From assembly GCF_000247695.1 (NCBI RefSeq), contig NW_004624784.1, positions 13,887,238 to 13,951,237 on the forward strand: 64,000 nucleotides of DNA, written 5' to 3'. This stretch comes from Heterocephalus glaber. Its lineage: Eukaryota > Chordata > Mammalia > Rodentia > Bathyergidae. The notes beneath the pieces are model-generated. The model did no database searches, was not told the DNA's origin, and worked only from the letters and a program-made list of their open reading frames with translations. This document shows, piece after piece, positions 48,183 through 61,300 of this stretch; the first letter of the stretch is position 1; each line of letters begins with the position of its first letter. The translations under genes and the position numbers were made by a program.

Positions 48183-49425
48183 GCAAGGTGTGTCAGGAGT
48201 GCCCTTTGGGCCCAGACATCCAGAACACCCTGCCCCCTGCTCCTCCAGTGCATCCTCTGCCTGGCCATATGGCCAACATGAAGAGGCCATGCTACTGCCA
48301 CTGGCTGGGGTACCCTAGGGGTCAAGCACATGATCTATTTCACTGGGATTTGACCTGTAGGGCACAGGTATCCTTGGCAAGGCTGCCAGCCAGAACTAAG
48401 CCCCTTGTGCTAACTCAGGTTAGGGCCTGCATGCGATGACTGAGCAGATGTAGCTCTTTGGTTAGGTGTGTCCAGGTGTCACCCAGCCCCCAAGTATGGC
48501 ATGGCCTGCTACATGCCCCACACCTGTACTTGATAGCACCTTGAATAGTAGGCATGGGGGGAGGGCTGTTTATAAATAGGGAAGGCCCTGCATGTCTTCA
48601 GTGTCCTTCTTATGCTATGCACCTTCGTTCCCTCAAGGAGAATGCAGTACCCTGCTAGCTGTATAAAATCAAACTTCCCTTTGCACAAGAAACAACCTGT
48701 GGCCCAGGGGCCCCTGCCAAGCACAAACTAGTCCCTTTTGCTGCATACCTCTCTGCCCTTCTCCACCCCGTGTCTCTGGCCCTGCATCTTCCTGGACATC
48801 ACAAGTTATACACTGGATCTTATTTCTTCACTGGGTCCTAAACTCCCACATTGGCCTGACTCCCAGCAATGCCAGTACCTGGTGTTAGCACAAGTCTGGG
48901 AAGAAGAGAGGTGACAAGTCTGGTGGAGTCCAGGACTGCATGTAGCTATGCATCAATTTTTACAGTATTAGCACTTTAAGCACATCCCCTAGGGGAGGGG
49001 GTGAGGGATGGCCCAGAGCCCTCTGGGATCCCCAGGTTTGGCCTTCCTTTGATTCACTGTGAGTGTCCTGAGCCCTGAGGGTGGACAGTTTCCCTCTCAG
49101 CACATCTCCCCTCCCAGGGAACCCCAGCCCTGACCAACCCTGGCTGCCCCATCCGTAGGAAGCCATTTGTCCTACCCCACCTTCTTTAGGTGGGGCTAAA
49201 GTAGGTATATAATTCAACAGTTCCAGAAAGTTTAGGGAGACATAGAGAAAGGGAGACTGCATACTCCAAAATGACCTAAGAATGCTTTTAAAAAGCAACA
49301 TGGAAATGATTGGAAATTAGCAGAATGCAGACTATATTTTTCCCTTGTTTTGTAATTTTTCTTATGTTACTGCCTAGGACAGTGCTGAGCACACAGTAAA
49401 ATCAATAAACTTAACTGAATGAATG
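48183..49425 (+). other. TMEM25: TMEM25 3' untranslated region
   Basis: Runs from the stop to just beyond AATAAA at 49404-49409. No SINE was seen inside; an ID-like fragment and a B1-ID dimer begin right after it. Confidence 0.75.
49404..49409 (+). terminator. TMEM25 polyadenylation signal
   Basis: AATAAA 1.2 kb past the TMEM25 stop, followed by a TG/T-rich stretch (ttgctttgtttc). Confidence 0.7.
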
Positions 49426-49477
49426 TATTTGCTTTGTTTCTTCAAATATGTTCTTAAATGAAAACAAATTTTTTTGG

Positions 49478-49790
49478 TGGTACTAGGGATCAAGTCCAGA
49501 GCCTTGTGTATACTAACATGTTGTACCACTGAGCTACATCACCAATGCTTAAATGAAGTATTTAAATCACCCAGTATTAATTGGGCATGGTGGCACACCT
49601 ATAATCCCAGCACTGGGAGGCTGAGGCAGGAGGGTAGCAAGTTCACACCTGGCCCAAGCAATTTAGTGACTAAGCAAGACCCGGTCTTAAAATTTTTTAA
49701 ATCATTTTTTTTTATAAGGGGTAGGGATGTAGCTCAGTGGGAATGTAGCTCCAACAGACCCTGGGTTTAATCCTCAGTATGAGGGAAAGA
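49478..49790. repeat. old ID fragment and B1-ID dimer
   Basis: Minus ID-like 49478-49552; plus B1-ID dimer 49578-49790, joined by a T/A linker at about 49690-49720. Confidence 0.75.
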
Positions 49791-50689
49791 CTGAGTCAGA
49801 GCAGAGCATCTGGCTGATCTGGTGTCAGTGAGACCTGAGCTCTGCATGTGGAAGCATGATGTGATTATGGTTGATTAGAGAATTTGTAAGAAACCATTCC
49901 TCTCCCATCTGTGTACACACAGTGTGTATATAAGGCTGGTAGTGTAGCATCTTAATGTTGTCTTCCCCTCCAATTGTTGCCCTGGTTTCTCCCTGTATCA
50001 GTACTTGACTCCATTACCCAGTTGCTTGAGCCCAAAACACCTAGAAATCATCCTTGATCTCTTCTGTGACCCACATCTAGGCTCACCGAGTTCTATCGGT
50101 TCTGCCTGGTCATTTATCGTTGCCTCAGTAAGAAGGGAACCCTGAAGGATATCAGCAGTCAGCCCTGCTGAGCTTCCCCATTCAGGGTGTTCCCAGTAGC
50201 TCACTCCTGTGTGTCTAGTCACATTTCAGCTGTCACCTCAAGGTTCCTTCATGCCTATGCAGTGACATCTCCACGAAAATGCAAAACGACGGGGCTGACT
50301 TCCAGAAAGCCGAATTCTACTCTGTACTGCTGGATTTTCCTGATTCCCCTGCCTGCTGTTCATTTCTGCTCCCCATCAGTGCAGTGGTGGAAGTGAAGGC
50401 AGGTGGTCTTCAGCAGGGCCACGAGTGGCACCTCAACCACTCAAGACCTGGCCCCAGCAGACCTTTGTTGCAGGTGCCTGCTGTGGACCACCCGTAACCT
50501 TCGTGTGGCTTCAGTACCCTCCATTCTCCCTTCTCCTTCAGCTCTTGCCAACACTTTTGCAACCAATTTCCTCCATGAAATGTCTTTCGTTAGAAATCAC
50601 TAGCAGGGTTTCATATTTCCTGACTGGAGCATAGCAGATATAACTCCACAGTACTTCATGTTGGTCCATCTCTACTAGCACCACTCTAC
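49791..50689. other. TMEM25-IFT46 intergenic sequence
   Basis: No exon seen. The 50020-50110 stretch (aatcatccttgatctcttct) resembles a widespread old repeat. Confidence 0.4.
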
Positions 50690-51340
50690 CACAAGCCACA
50701 CTCATGTCTCACTAGATTACTGTCATAGCAGGCTCCTTGGGACCACAGACAGACAGGAGCCCTAGAAGGAAGGCAGCATTCCCAGCAGAGACCCCCCAGA
50801 AAATGAAATTCTGAGAGAAAAATGACTCCCTCAACCAATAAGCAATCAGTTCTGCAACACTGAACACCAGAAAGGGGTCCCCTAATGCAATTATGACACT
50901 ATCTACCTCTAGACAGCATTGGATCCCACAGGCTGGCTGCTCAGTCCACAAGACCTTTCACTTCAGATGCCAGTCACAAGCCCCATTTTGCTTTACCTGT
51001 GCTTTTGACCAACCAGAAATAAATTGGGGTTATTGCAACCCCCTTCTTGGGTTCAAGTGATTTGAGTAGCTCTCAGAACTCAGAGGAACATGTTACTGGC
51101 TCATATTACTGGCTCATATTACTGGAACATATTACTGGCTCAGAGGAACATATTACAAGATGGGTGTGGGGGAGGGGTGCAGAGCTTCTATGCCCTCTCC
51201 AGGCCGTTACCTTCCAGGAACCTTTATGTGTCTAGCTCTCCAGAAGCTCTCTGAACCTTGGCCTTTGGGTTTATATGGAGAATTCATTACACATGCATGA
51301 TCGAAATGCTAATGGACACAAAGCACATGATCTAATGCTG
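50690..51340 (+). repeat. ERVL/MaLR-type LTR-like sequence with short tandem repeats
   Basis: ccagaagctctctgaaccttg and tttatatggagaattcatta recall MaLR/ERVL LTRs. Inside, 51089-51156 has four tandem ttactgg-centred units. Confidence 0.4.
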
Positions 51341-51705
51341 GGCTGGGAAAGCCAGCAGGCCCTGTCTGTTGAGATTCTTCAGTACTGCTTCCTGGAGAAC
51401 ATGGTGCAAGACCCCTCCTCAAATGGAGGTCTCAACATCTACTATAGACAAGGTAGGTCAGAGAATTTAAGATTAAATTTCTCTGACTTGCCTTGGGAAA
51501 GAGAAATTCTGTTTCTGTGGCCTGCCTTGAGAATAAAAGGGTGCAGGTGAAAGAAGGCAGAAAGTCAGAAGCAGTGGGAGGCTTTCTGAGGCCTGTAGCT
51601 CCCCAACATTCTTCTAGTCACGTAGGAAATAATAAGGGCAATGAAGTAATGAGCTAGGAACTGTGGATACAAAAAAAAGTATTGTATCACAAACTGACAT
51701 AGCAT

Positions 51706-51711
51706 TTTATT
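51706..51711 (-). terminator. candidate IFT46 polyadenylation signal
   Basis: AATAAA on the minus strand about 590 nt past the IFT46 stop. The interval includes a sense-opposed ID insertion at 51999-52086. Position only; the true 3' end is uncertain. Confidence 0.35.
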
Positions 51712-51751
51712 TGTAAATTCACTGCCAAATAACTTTAAGAATGAAAGAAAA

Positions 51752-52086
51752 GCTGGGCTGGTGGCACAGGCTTCTAATGCCAGCACCCAAGAGGCTGAAG
51801 CAAGGAGATTGCCAGGAGTTCAAGGCCAGTCCAAACTACATAGACCCGGTCTGAACAAACAAAAACAACAAAGAAAAATAAAACAAAAAGCAAACAAAAG
51901 AATGAAAGAAAATAATTTCATCCCTGTCCCTAAAAGAATATCTTTTAAGCTTTACCTCCCAATCTGTGCTCTGTGGGATCTCAAAGATTCAATTCTCGGG
52001 CTAGGGATTTAGCTCAGCGGTATAGCGCCTACCTGGAAATCTGAAGGTCCTGAGTTTGATCCCCAGTACCACCCCCCCCAAAAAAA
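51752..52086 (+). repeat. partial B1 and ID SINE
   Basis: B1-like 51752-51862; ID 51999-52086, flanked by attcaattctc, within the probable IFT46 3'UTR but on the opposite strand. Confidence 0.82.
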
Positions 52087-52295
52087 TTCAATTCTCAAAT
52101 CCCCATAGTGGTGTAGATGTGTAACTCTCCTATTAAAAGTAATCTGAATCAGGCAGAGCTGGTCAACAAATGTGAAGTGTTTTCTGGAGGGAGGGTTCAG
52201 GACAGTGCCAGCCCAGCCTAGCTGCAGAACAGGCAGGTGCCGAGTGGCTGACAAGGATCTGTCATCTCAGACTCCACACAGGCTCCTGGTGTGTC

Positions 52296-52391
52296 TCAGC
52301 TGAGGGTTAGAGCCTCTGCCTCTCCAACTTGGAAGGTGGAGCTGGACGGAGGGGTGAATACTTTCTTGCCTTCAGCCAGAGCTTTAAAATG
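52296..52391 (-). CDS. IFT46: IFT46 last coding exon
   Basis: Acceptor AG at 52393-52392; stop TGA read from 52298 down to 52296. Encodes HFKALAEGKKVFTPPSSSTF and a variable tail ending ALTLS. Confidence 0.94.
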   Translation of the reverse strand, partial: HFKALAEGKKVFTPPSSSTFQVGEAEALTLS

Positions 52392-55300
52392 CTGCCAGGA
52401 AAGAGGGAAGAAAACACTGAATATATAGGATGTGCTAGTTGCTACATTTTAGCAAGAACTGCCTTTTAAAGACACTTAAAACTCCAATTTTCTCCCAACT
52501 CAGCTTCCAAACCAATTCCTTGGCGTTGTCTTTGAAAATCAACTAGAAATTTGCCCCACTTCCTTCTGAAATGAGTCCCTTTTTCCTTTCTTGCTTGCTT
52601 CCATTCATGAGGCCACTTGAGTCTCCTCTAAGCGTGGCTGTCCCTTGCAGGTCCTCACCATCTGAGGCCCTGGCTCTGTTCCTTTCCCCATCCCTGCCTC
52701 CTCTGCTGTTCTCTTTATTAAATGGCAATGGTAACTCTAGGCAGGGACATTCTCCATCGCCACAGGACACAATCATAGCAGGTCCAGGACCTGGAGACTC
52801 CTCACTACAGCTTGATCAACCCCTCCTGTGGGTCTCACCTGTGAGTTCTTGAATTCTGAGTAGAGGGAAAACAGCAGGTGGAGGGACTGAATCCGACTCC
52901 TATAGACAGGAATGTCCAGGATGGCTGAAATGAAGAACAACTCCAAGGAACAGAACCAGACAAACTCTGGGGACTGGGGGGCATTTCTGTTTAGCATATT
53001 CAGTCCCTTTCCAGAGGAGATGTGTGACTATGACTTGGAGGCTAAATACCCAGGGAGTAGTCAGAGAAGCCTCAACACCACCCTTCAGGGCTGCCACGCA
53101 GCACAACTGGCTTATAGTAGAGACAAAGCCAAGATGCCACTTTCCAGAGCCAGCAAGCTCTTGCAAAAGCCTCGAATGCAGCTATGCTGGGAAAGGCTGG
53201 AGGAGCTTACCACAGATCATATCAATGTACTCAGCCAGGCTGCAGTCCATCTCCGCAGTTGGCAGGCTCACCTGTAAGGGTGGGGATGGCCCACATTAAA
53301 AAGGCTCAAGTGGAGCCGGGGATTTAGCTCAGTTGTTTCACCACCTGCTGCGTAAGCGCAAGGACCCGAGTTCGATCCCCGGTACCAAAAAAAAAAATGC
53401 TCAAGTGGGGGCCGGGATTTACCTCAGTGGTTCCGCCACCTGCCTCGAAAGCAGAAGGACCCAAGTTTGATCCCCGCTACCAAAAAACCCAAAAAACTAC
53501 TGACTTCTTATTTTTTTAAACTTTTTGTTTTTGGTACCAGGGATCGAACTCGGGTCCTTACGCTTGCACAGCAGGTGGTGAAACCACTGAGCTAAATCCC
53601 CAGCCCTAAACTATTTTTTTTTTTGGTACCGGGGATCGAACTCCTAAACTATTTTTTTGAGACAGAGTCTTGCTATGTAGCTCAGATTGGCCTTGAAATA
53701 TGTAGCCTCAGCTGCCCTCAAACTCGAAGTGATCTTCCTGCCTCAGCTTCCAGAGTGCTGGGATTACAAGTGTGCACCACGATGCCTGGCTAACTACTGA
53801 CTTTTTTTTTCTTTTTTTAACTACTGACTTCTTAAAACATTTTTTCTGTTTTTACAAAGAACCAGAGTGCATATAGTTTTACAATTCATTTTCTTCATTT
53901 TACAATGTATCATTGTTATTTCTTTATATTAGAGCAAAATAATACCATATAATATTGAATTCCATAGCATTTCATTGAATGGATGTACTATAATCTAGCT
54001 ATTCAGTTGCCTGATTAAGGGCTGAAGGTGTGTAGCTCACTGGCCTAGCATACATGAGTGCTTGGGTTTAATCTCTAGCACCAAAAAAACAAACAACAAA
54101 AACCCCACCTTTCTTCTATACCAAACTTCCACATATACATGGGTTTGTTTCTGTATTATGTGCCAATGATTTGTATGTCTACTCCCATGCAAGTATTTTT
54201 TTTTTTCAGTACTGGGGATTAAACTCAGGGTCTTTGCACTGAGCTACATCCCTACCCCTTTTTTAAGACAGTGCCTAGGCTGGGTTGCAACTTGTGATCT
54301 TCCTACCTAAGCAGGAGAGTACAGGCATATACTACCAGACCTGGCTCCATGCCGGTATTGTATTATGTACTATAATTTTTTTTTTTTTTTTGGCTTTTTG
54401 AGACAGGCTTTTCTTATGTAGCCCAGGCCGGCCTTGAACTCACTGTGATCCTCTTGCTTCAGCCTCCTGAGTGCTGGGATTATAGGCATGTGCTATTTAC
54501 TATGCTATACTTTTATAGTGTGACATCTTATGGGCAAATCCTTTTTTTTTTTCCCTAAAATTTTCATGATATGTTAAATGTTTATTCTTTTTTTCTTTTT
54601 CTGTTTCTTTTTTTATTTTATTTTTTGAGACAAGATCTTGCTGTAAAGGCCTGGCTGGCCTTGAACTCATGATCTTTCTATCTCAGTCTCCTGAGTACTG
54701 GGATTACAGGCATATACCACTACGCTCAGCTTTAAAAATTTATTCTTGCATATTAACTTTATTATCAACTTTTCAATTTTTAATAAATACAGTAAAAACT
54801 CTGATGGAAATGGCATTACACTTATATAATATGTTGGAGAGGACTGATAACTCTATAAAACTGAATCCTTCCATCAAAGAACACAGTTTGAGCCCTCAGT
54901 CATTCGTATCTCATTTTATGCCCTCTATTAAAGAATTTTATTGTGGAGTTTTGTTGTTGTTGCTGTTTGCTTGCTTGTTTTTCTTTGTTTGTTTTGAGAC
55001 AGGGTCTGGCTGCATAGTCCAGACTGGCCTTGAACTTTCTATGTACCCCAGGGTGGCCCTGAACTCAAGATCTTATGCCATGATGTCTGGCTCCATTAAA
55101 GTTCTGCAATTTATTTTCAAAAAAGTCTTAGCAATCTTCTTGAATTTTGTTATTCTTTTTTGTTGTTATTGTTACCAGGGATGGAACTTGGGACCTTGCA
55201 CTTGTGAGGCAGGTGGCGGCACCACTGAGCTAAATCCCTGGCCTGACTTTTGTTATTCTTTGTTTTTTTTTTTTTTTTTTTTTTGGTACCAGGGATCAAA

Positions 55301-58300
55301 CTCGGGTCCTTGCGCTTGCGCAGCAGGCAGCGAAACCACTGAGCTAAATCCCGGCCCTCGAATTTTGTTATTCTTAAAACAGGATCTAGGGCTGGGGATT
55401 TAGCTCAGTGGTTTTGCCGCCTGCTGCGCAAGCGCAAGGACCCGAGTTTGATGACCAGCACACACACACAAAAAAAGACAGGGTCTCACTATGTAATTCA
55501 GGCTGGCTTTGAACTTGCAGTGATCATCCTACCTCAGGCTCCCAAGTGCTAGGATTACAGGTATGTGCCAACATGCCCAGCTTATTCCTGGGTATTTTTT
55601 AAAATTTGGAGTGACTGGGGCTGGGGATACAGCTCAGTGGTAAAGCACTTGTCTAGCAAATGTGAGAATCTGGGTTTAATCTTCAACACAGAAAAGAAAA
55701 AAAAGAATAATTATAAATGGAACATCAGTTTCTTAGAATAGCATAAACACCTCCTATGGAGGAGATTAAGTCTAAAATAATAATGCAGGAAGTACATATA
55801 TTCATCAAAGATATGTGTTAGATAGTGTTCACAGTAGCACTACTTTAATAACCAAAAACTAAAAGCTACCCAAATGCCTGTCATAGAATGCATAAATTGT
55901 CATATACACATGTAGTAAATGATGGAATAACATATAGTTACAAGAAGAAATAAAGAATCACACAAAACAATATGGATGAATCTCCCATAATATTAAGAAC
56001 AAGAAGACAGGGGCCGGGTATATAGCTCAGTGGTTCCACTGCCTGCCTCGCAAATGCAAGGTCCTGAGTTTGATCCCCAGTACCAAAAAAAAGAACAACA
56101 AGACAGACGTAAAGAATATGTTTGGATTTACAGAAAGTACAAAACCAGGCAAATCTTGGGCCAGGGATTTAGCTCAGTAGTTCCACTGCCTGCCTCATAA
56201 GCGCAAGGTCCTGAGTTTGATCCCTGGTACCAAAAAAAACAGGCAAATCAAGAAATCAGGAGTGCTTACCCTGGGAGGTAGGAGCATGTGGGGGCTTCCA
56301 GGGAGGTGGTGATGTTCTATCTATTAATCTGATATGCTGGTTACACAAGGATGCTCAGCTGGTGAAAATGGATCAGCATTAAGGATATATGTACATTTAT
56401 GATCATGTATTATACTTCAATAGTGAGTCAACGGTGAGGAGCTGGGGATATAGCTCAGTACTTGCCTAGTATGCTCCAGGCCCTGGGTTCAATTCCCAGC
56501 ACCAAAAAAGGTCCATGGTGGTAATACAGGAAAACACTGGGCCCTATAATGAATGCCACATGCTCTTACCTCCTCTGACTTTCCACTCACCTTGCCCAAA
56601 AGCGCTTCAAACTCTGGGGACCATTCCTGCATCAGTGTGTCAATGTCAGGCATGGGCCTAAAAGTTCAGAGGTAAATATGAATAGGAAACCTAGACTAAT
56701 GACATCAGTAATCTGTGGGTCAGGATATTCTAGGATAAGAAGAGATCCTCACTCTGGCATCCTACAATTTCAGGAGAACTTAAGACCATGCAAACCAAAT
56801 GTACCCAGGGCCTGGGGTTTGGAAGGGCTGGCTAAATAATAATACCAGGGAAATTTCAATCTTTATGTCCATAAGCTAAGCCAGCAGCCATCAACTTTTC
56901 AATTTCTAAATAGTAGTTAAAAATGTACTTTCTTTTCAGGACCTCAGGTTGATTATATGTGTCCTGAGGCTTTAGGCTTCTGCTCAGGAGCAGTGGTTCC
57001 CAGGTGTTGAAGGGGCCTGTATTGCTGTGGTGACAAATGTGGTATCTCTCACCTGGTGTAGTGCACGGTTGCAGGGGGCTTAGAGCGGTGCAGCTCAGAG
57101 ATGCTCTCAATCCATGTGTCAATGGCTTTGGGATTCTTTTCTGCATCTTCCAGGCTCTTTACTTTCATGTGTTGCTAAAAAAAAATACAAGGAGTGGGGC
57201 TGGGGATTTGGCTCAGTGGTGCCGTGCCTGCCTTGAAAGCACAAGGTCCTGAGTTTGATCCCTGGTACCAGGAGAAAAAAAAAGGAGAGAGCTGACAGCA
57301 GTGAAAAAAAATTTTTTCTTTTTTTTTTTGTTACCGGGGATCAAACTCGGGTCCTTGCGCTTGCGCAGCAGGCAGTGAAACCACTGAGCTAAATCCCTGG
57401 CCCCCCAAAATTTCTTTTAATGGGGATTGAACCCAGGGCCTTTGCACTAAGCTACATCCCCAGCCCTTCTTTCTTTAATTTTTTGAGACAAGAGTCTCCT
57501 TAAATTGACCAGAATGAGATTTGTGATCCTCTTATCTCAGCTTCCCAGAGTGCAGGGATTACAGGCTTGTGCCTCTATGCCTAGCTCTCTTCTTTTCTCC
57601 CTATCCATGAGGCGGGAAACTCTGCTCTACCTTGTGTTTCTGCCATGATGTACTGCCTTGTTAAAGGCCCAAAACAATGGGGCTAATCAATACCATTACA
57701 CTGAGGGCATGACATTTAGCTCAGTGGTGCTGAGCCTGCACAAGGGTGGGGGGGAGATAAAAAAATAATGAACTGAAATGTCCAAAGCTATGAGCCAAAA
57801 TAAACCTTTTCTCTTTATAAGTTGATTATCTCAAGTATTTGTTATAGTGATGGAAAGATGCCTAATACAGAAGCCCTGTTAAAATTTACTGGAGCCAAGG
57901 GAAGGAGGCAGGTCAGGAGGACAGGAATCACTACCTGAAATGTCATTTCACACCTACTAGGATGGCAAAAATTAAAAAGACAAATAACAACAAGTATTGG
58001 TATGAAGAAAGTGAAACTCTTATTGCTGATGAACTATAAATGCTGCTGCTACTTTTGAAAACCTTTCATCAGTTTCTCAAAATGTTAAACATAGAGTCAC
58101 TAGGTAGCCCTACAATTCCCATCCTACCTCTAAATCTGAGAGAAATAATAACATAAGCCCATGCAAAAACCTGTACATTAAAAAAAAAAACCTGTACATG
58201 AATGTCCATGACAGCATTAGTAAAAGTGGAAACACCTGGTGAGTAGATATATAAATTGTGGTATATCCACTCAATGGAATAATATTCACCATAAAAAAGG

Positions 58301-61300
58301 GGTTACTACCAGAGTTTAGGAGAGGAGGGAAATGGGTACAGGGTTTCTTTCTGGAGCAATGAAAATTTTTAAATTAGATAGTGATGAATTGTACAGTTCA
58401 TTGGCTTTTAGTATATTCAACTCCATGAATTGAAAAGGGTGAATTTTAGGGCATGTAATTATATCTCAATAAAGCTGTTGTTAAAAAATAGAGCTGGCCT
58501 GAAGCCACACCCACCCCTTTCATAGGCAGCAGGTCATCTGTATGAACCCAGCAAGGCCTCTGCTCCTGCCCACCCCCTCCAGCTGGTCTCTGGTAGGAGG
58601 CCGGGATCTTACTGTGATGTTGTGCTGCTTGGAATTCTCTGTCAACCAGAGAGAGAGCACTGTTGGGTCTGACTGCTTGGTAGATGGTTCATCCAGTACC
58701 AACAAGCCAAGGTTGTCAGGCTTTCCATCAGGACGTGGGACCTGGGGAGAAAAAGTTGAGAAGGCAGAAAAATGTGACGTCAATAACAAGGCCACATCTG
58801 CTGTTTCCAAAAAGGTGAAAAGGAAAAAGTCTTCTGGTTCATCATTATTTCTGGTATTAAAAAGCATGCTTGTTCATGATATTGTACTAAATACTACCTA
58901 ATAAAACAACATGTGATCTATGGAAGCTTAACTACAAGGCTGAATTCATGGATAATTAGGAGGCATATATGTGATAATCTTTTATTATATAATGACCTAA
59001 AATATTAACAATGAGTATAATTTGGAGGAGAAAGCAAGGTTAAAAACTCAAATGAAATGAACACTATTAAGGTAGCCAATGCTAGTCAAAGAAATTTAGC
59101 AGAACTGTTAGAATAGAGGGGTCAGAACAAACATCTAAGGCAGTGATGGTGAACCTTTTCTTAGAGACCCAGTGCCCAAACTGCAACCCCAGACCCACTT
59201 ATTTATTGCAAAGTGCCAATAATGTAATTAAACCTAAAGACTGAGGTATTAGCTTAGAAAAAACAATTGTTCTGCAATGCTCGGCTGCTGGGGTGACTTG
59301 GCTTGCATGCTGAAAGAGAGGGCCCTGCTGCAGCACACATGTTGTAGGTTCCCCACCACAGACCTAAGGAGTCATTTTTAGGATACACTGACTATACCTT
59401 TAAGAATGCATCAATATCCCCAACAGCTGGGATAAAATCTGGAATGAATGGTTTCAGCTTGTGGTCCAGGTCAATCAACTGGGGTGTGTACCTAAAGATA
59501 ATGACCAGGAAGTGGAAGAGCGAGAGAAAGTTACTTCACTATTCAAGCTAGAACTGGTCAAAGGAGATTGGCCTGGTTTCAGACCAGACAGGGAAAGGTT
59601 TGGGGCAAGGTAGGGATAGTGGGGTAGAGTGGGAAATCCTAGTTCTCACCTGCTGATGTATTGGAAGAGTTCTTTAATCTCAGCAGACACTGGCAAATGC
59701 TCATAATCTGCAGGATCATAGGCCCTGGAGAAAGGAAAACATGGTTCATTCCACATAGTGACCTGAGGACAGCAGAGGTGGTAGAGCCACAGGTCAGCCT
59801 GTGTTACTAGGACCTCAGGAGGGCTGGGGATTTAGCTCAGTGGTGCCACTGCCTGCCTCGCAAGCACAAGGTCCTGAGTTTGATCCCCAGTACCAAGAGA
59901 AAAAGCTAATGCCCATACTTAGCTTCTAAATACAGGTACTAACTTCAGAGAAATAAAACTAAAGAAGGTAACTCTGGCAATTCTCAACTAGGACCTCAGG
60001 AGAGTGACCTCGAGCCTAAAATGGAAATTCTTGTGTGCATGTATAGCTTCTTCGGTATATAAAAATCCTTTGCTATGTATGCAAATTTATTTCCTCTTCC
60101 TCAAACTGAGCATGAAGAAAAGAATCATCTTTCAGGTTTACTCAGCAAAAGTTCATGTAATCCCTGAACCCAATTTAGGGTGGATGTACTACATTTTTTT
60201 GTTAAATTTGTTTTTTTGAGACAGGGTCTTGCCATATACTTCAAGCTGGTCTTGAACTCACTATGTGCTCGGGTTGGCCTTGAACTCATGGTGATCCTCC
60301 TGCCTCAGCCTCCTGAACACCACCACACTCCAGCTAAAGAACATACTAAATTTTTTTTTGTTTTCCGGTACCAGGGATCAAACTCAGGACCTTGCACTTG
60401 CAAGGCAGATGCGGTGCCACTGAGCTAAATCCCTGGCCCAAGGATATACTAAATTTGAAGGTAGACTTAGGAAATTGTTCAACTGTTATTAAATATATTG
60501 TAATTAATATGCTTTACATTTTTATTTAGTTTTTATGGTATTGGAGACTGAACCCAGCCCTAAGCTACATACCCAGCCCTTTTTCTATTTTTATTTTCAG
60601 ACAGGGTCTCACTAAATTGCCCAGGGTGGGCTCAAACTTATGATCCTCCTGCCTCAGCCTCCCAGAGTGCAGGGATTACACATGTGTGCTACCACACCTG
60701 ATTTTAAATTTTTTTGTTTTAAGTGACATTATTGAACTGGGTGAGGAAGTGGAGCCATAAAGGAGTAAATACTGGTTATGTTGACACTCTGAGAGGTGTG
60801 AAGATCTTAATGGAGGAGATCAAAAGTGATACTGCAATCTCACTCCTAACTGATATCCTCCTGGTCCAGTACTTAGGCGCTGTCTGCCCCATGGCTGGCA
60901 TATACTTAGCAAGGGTCTTTCCTCACCCTTCCAGAGGGGCTCCATGCTCTTCGTCATCATCATCTTCCTCAGAATCAGTTTCAGAGGAGTCATCGTCGTC
61001 ATCATCATCATCATCATCATCGTTTTCATGAAAGCCCCGCTGAGGTGTCAACTGTGAGGTCTTCTTTTCCTGGGTTGGGCACAGTAGGCAGAGAGAGGCT
61101 CAGAGACAGAAAATATGATGTTCCTGGGCCCAGCTCTGTATGGCTTGAGCCAGCACCGCTCCCCTTCCCTGGCCCCTGGACATGGGAAGGGAAGGTGACA
61201 CTCCCCAGAAGAGGCCCAAGACACTTCTTCTGCTCCTGCTCAGGTACAACATGGGTCCCCACTTTCTGGAGCCATATCCTTCTACTTGAGGCTAAGGGTC

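Noticed and set aside
54669..55403. 244-codon plus-strand open frame
   Set aside because: Built from B1, ID and T-rich SINE tails in an IFT46 intron; translation shows only SINE-derived peptides.
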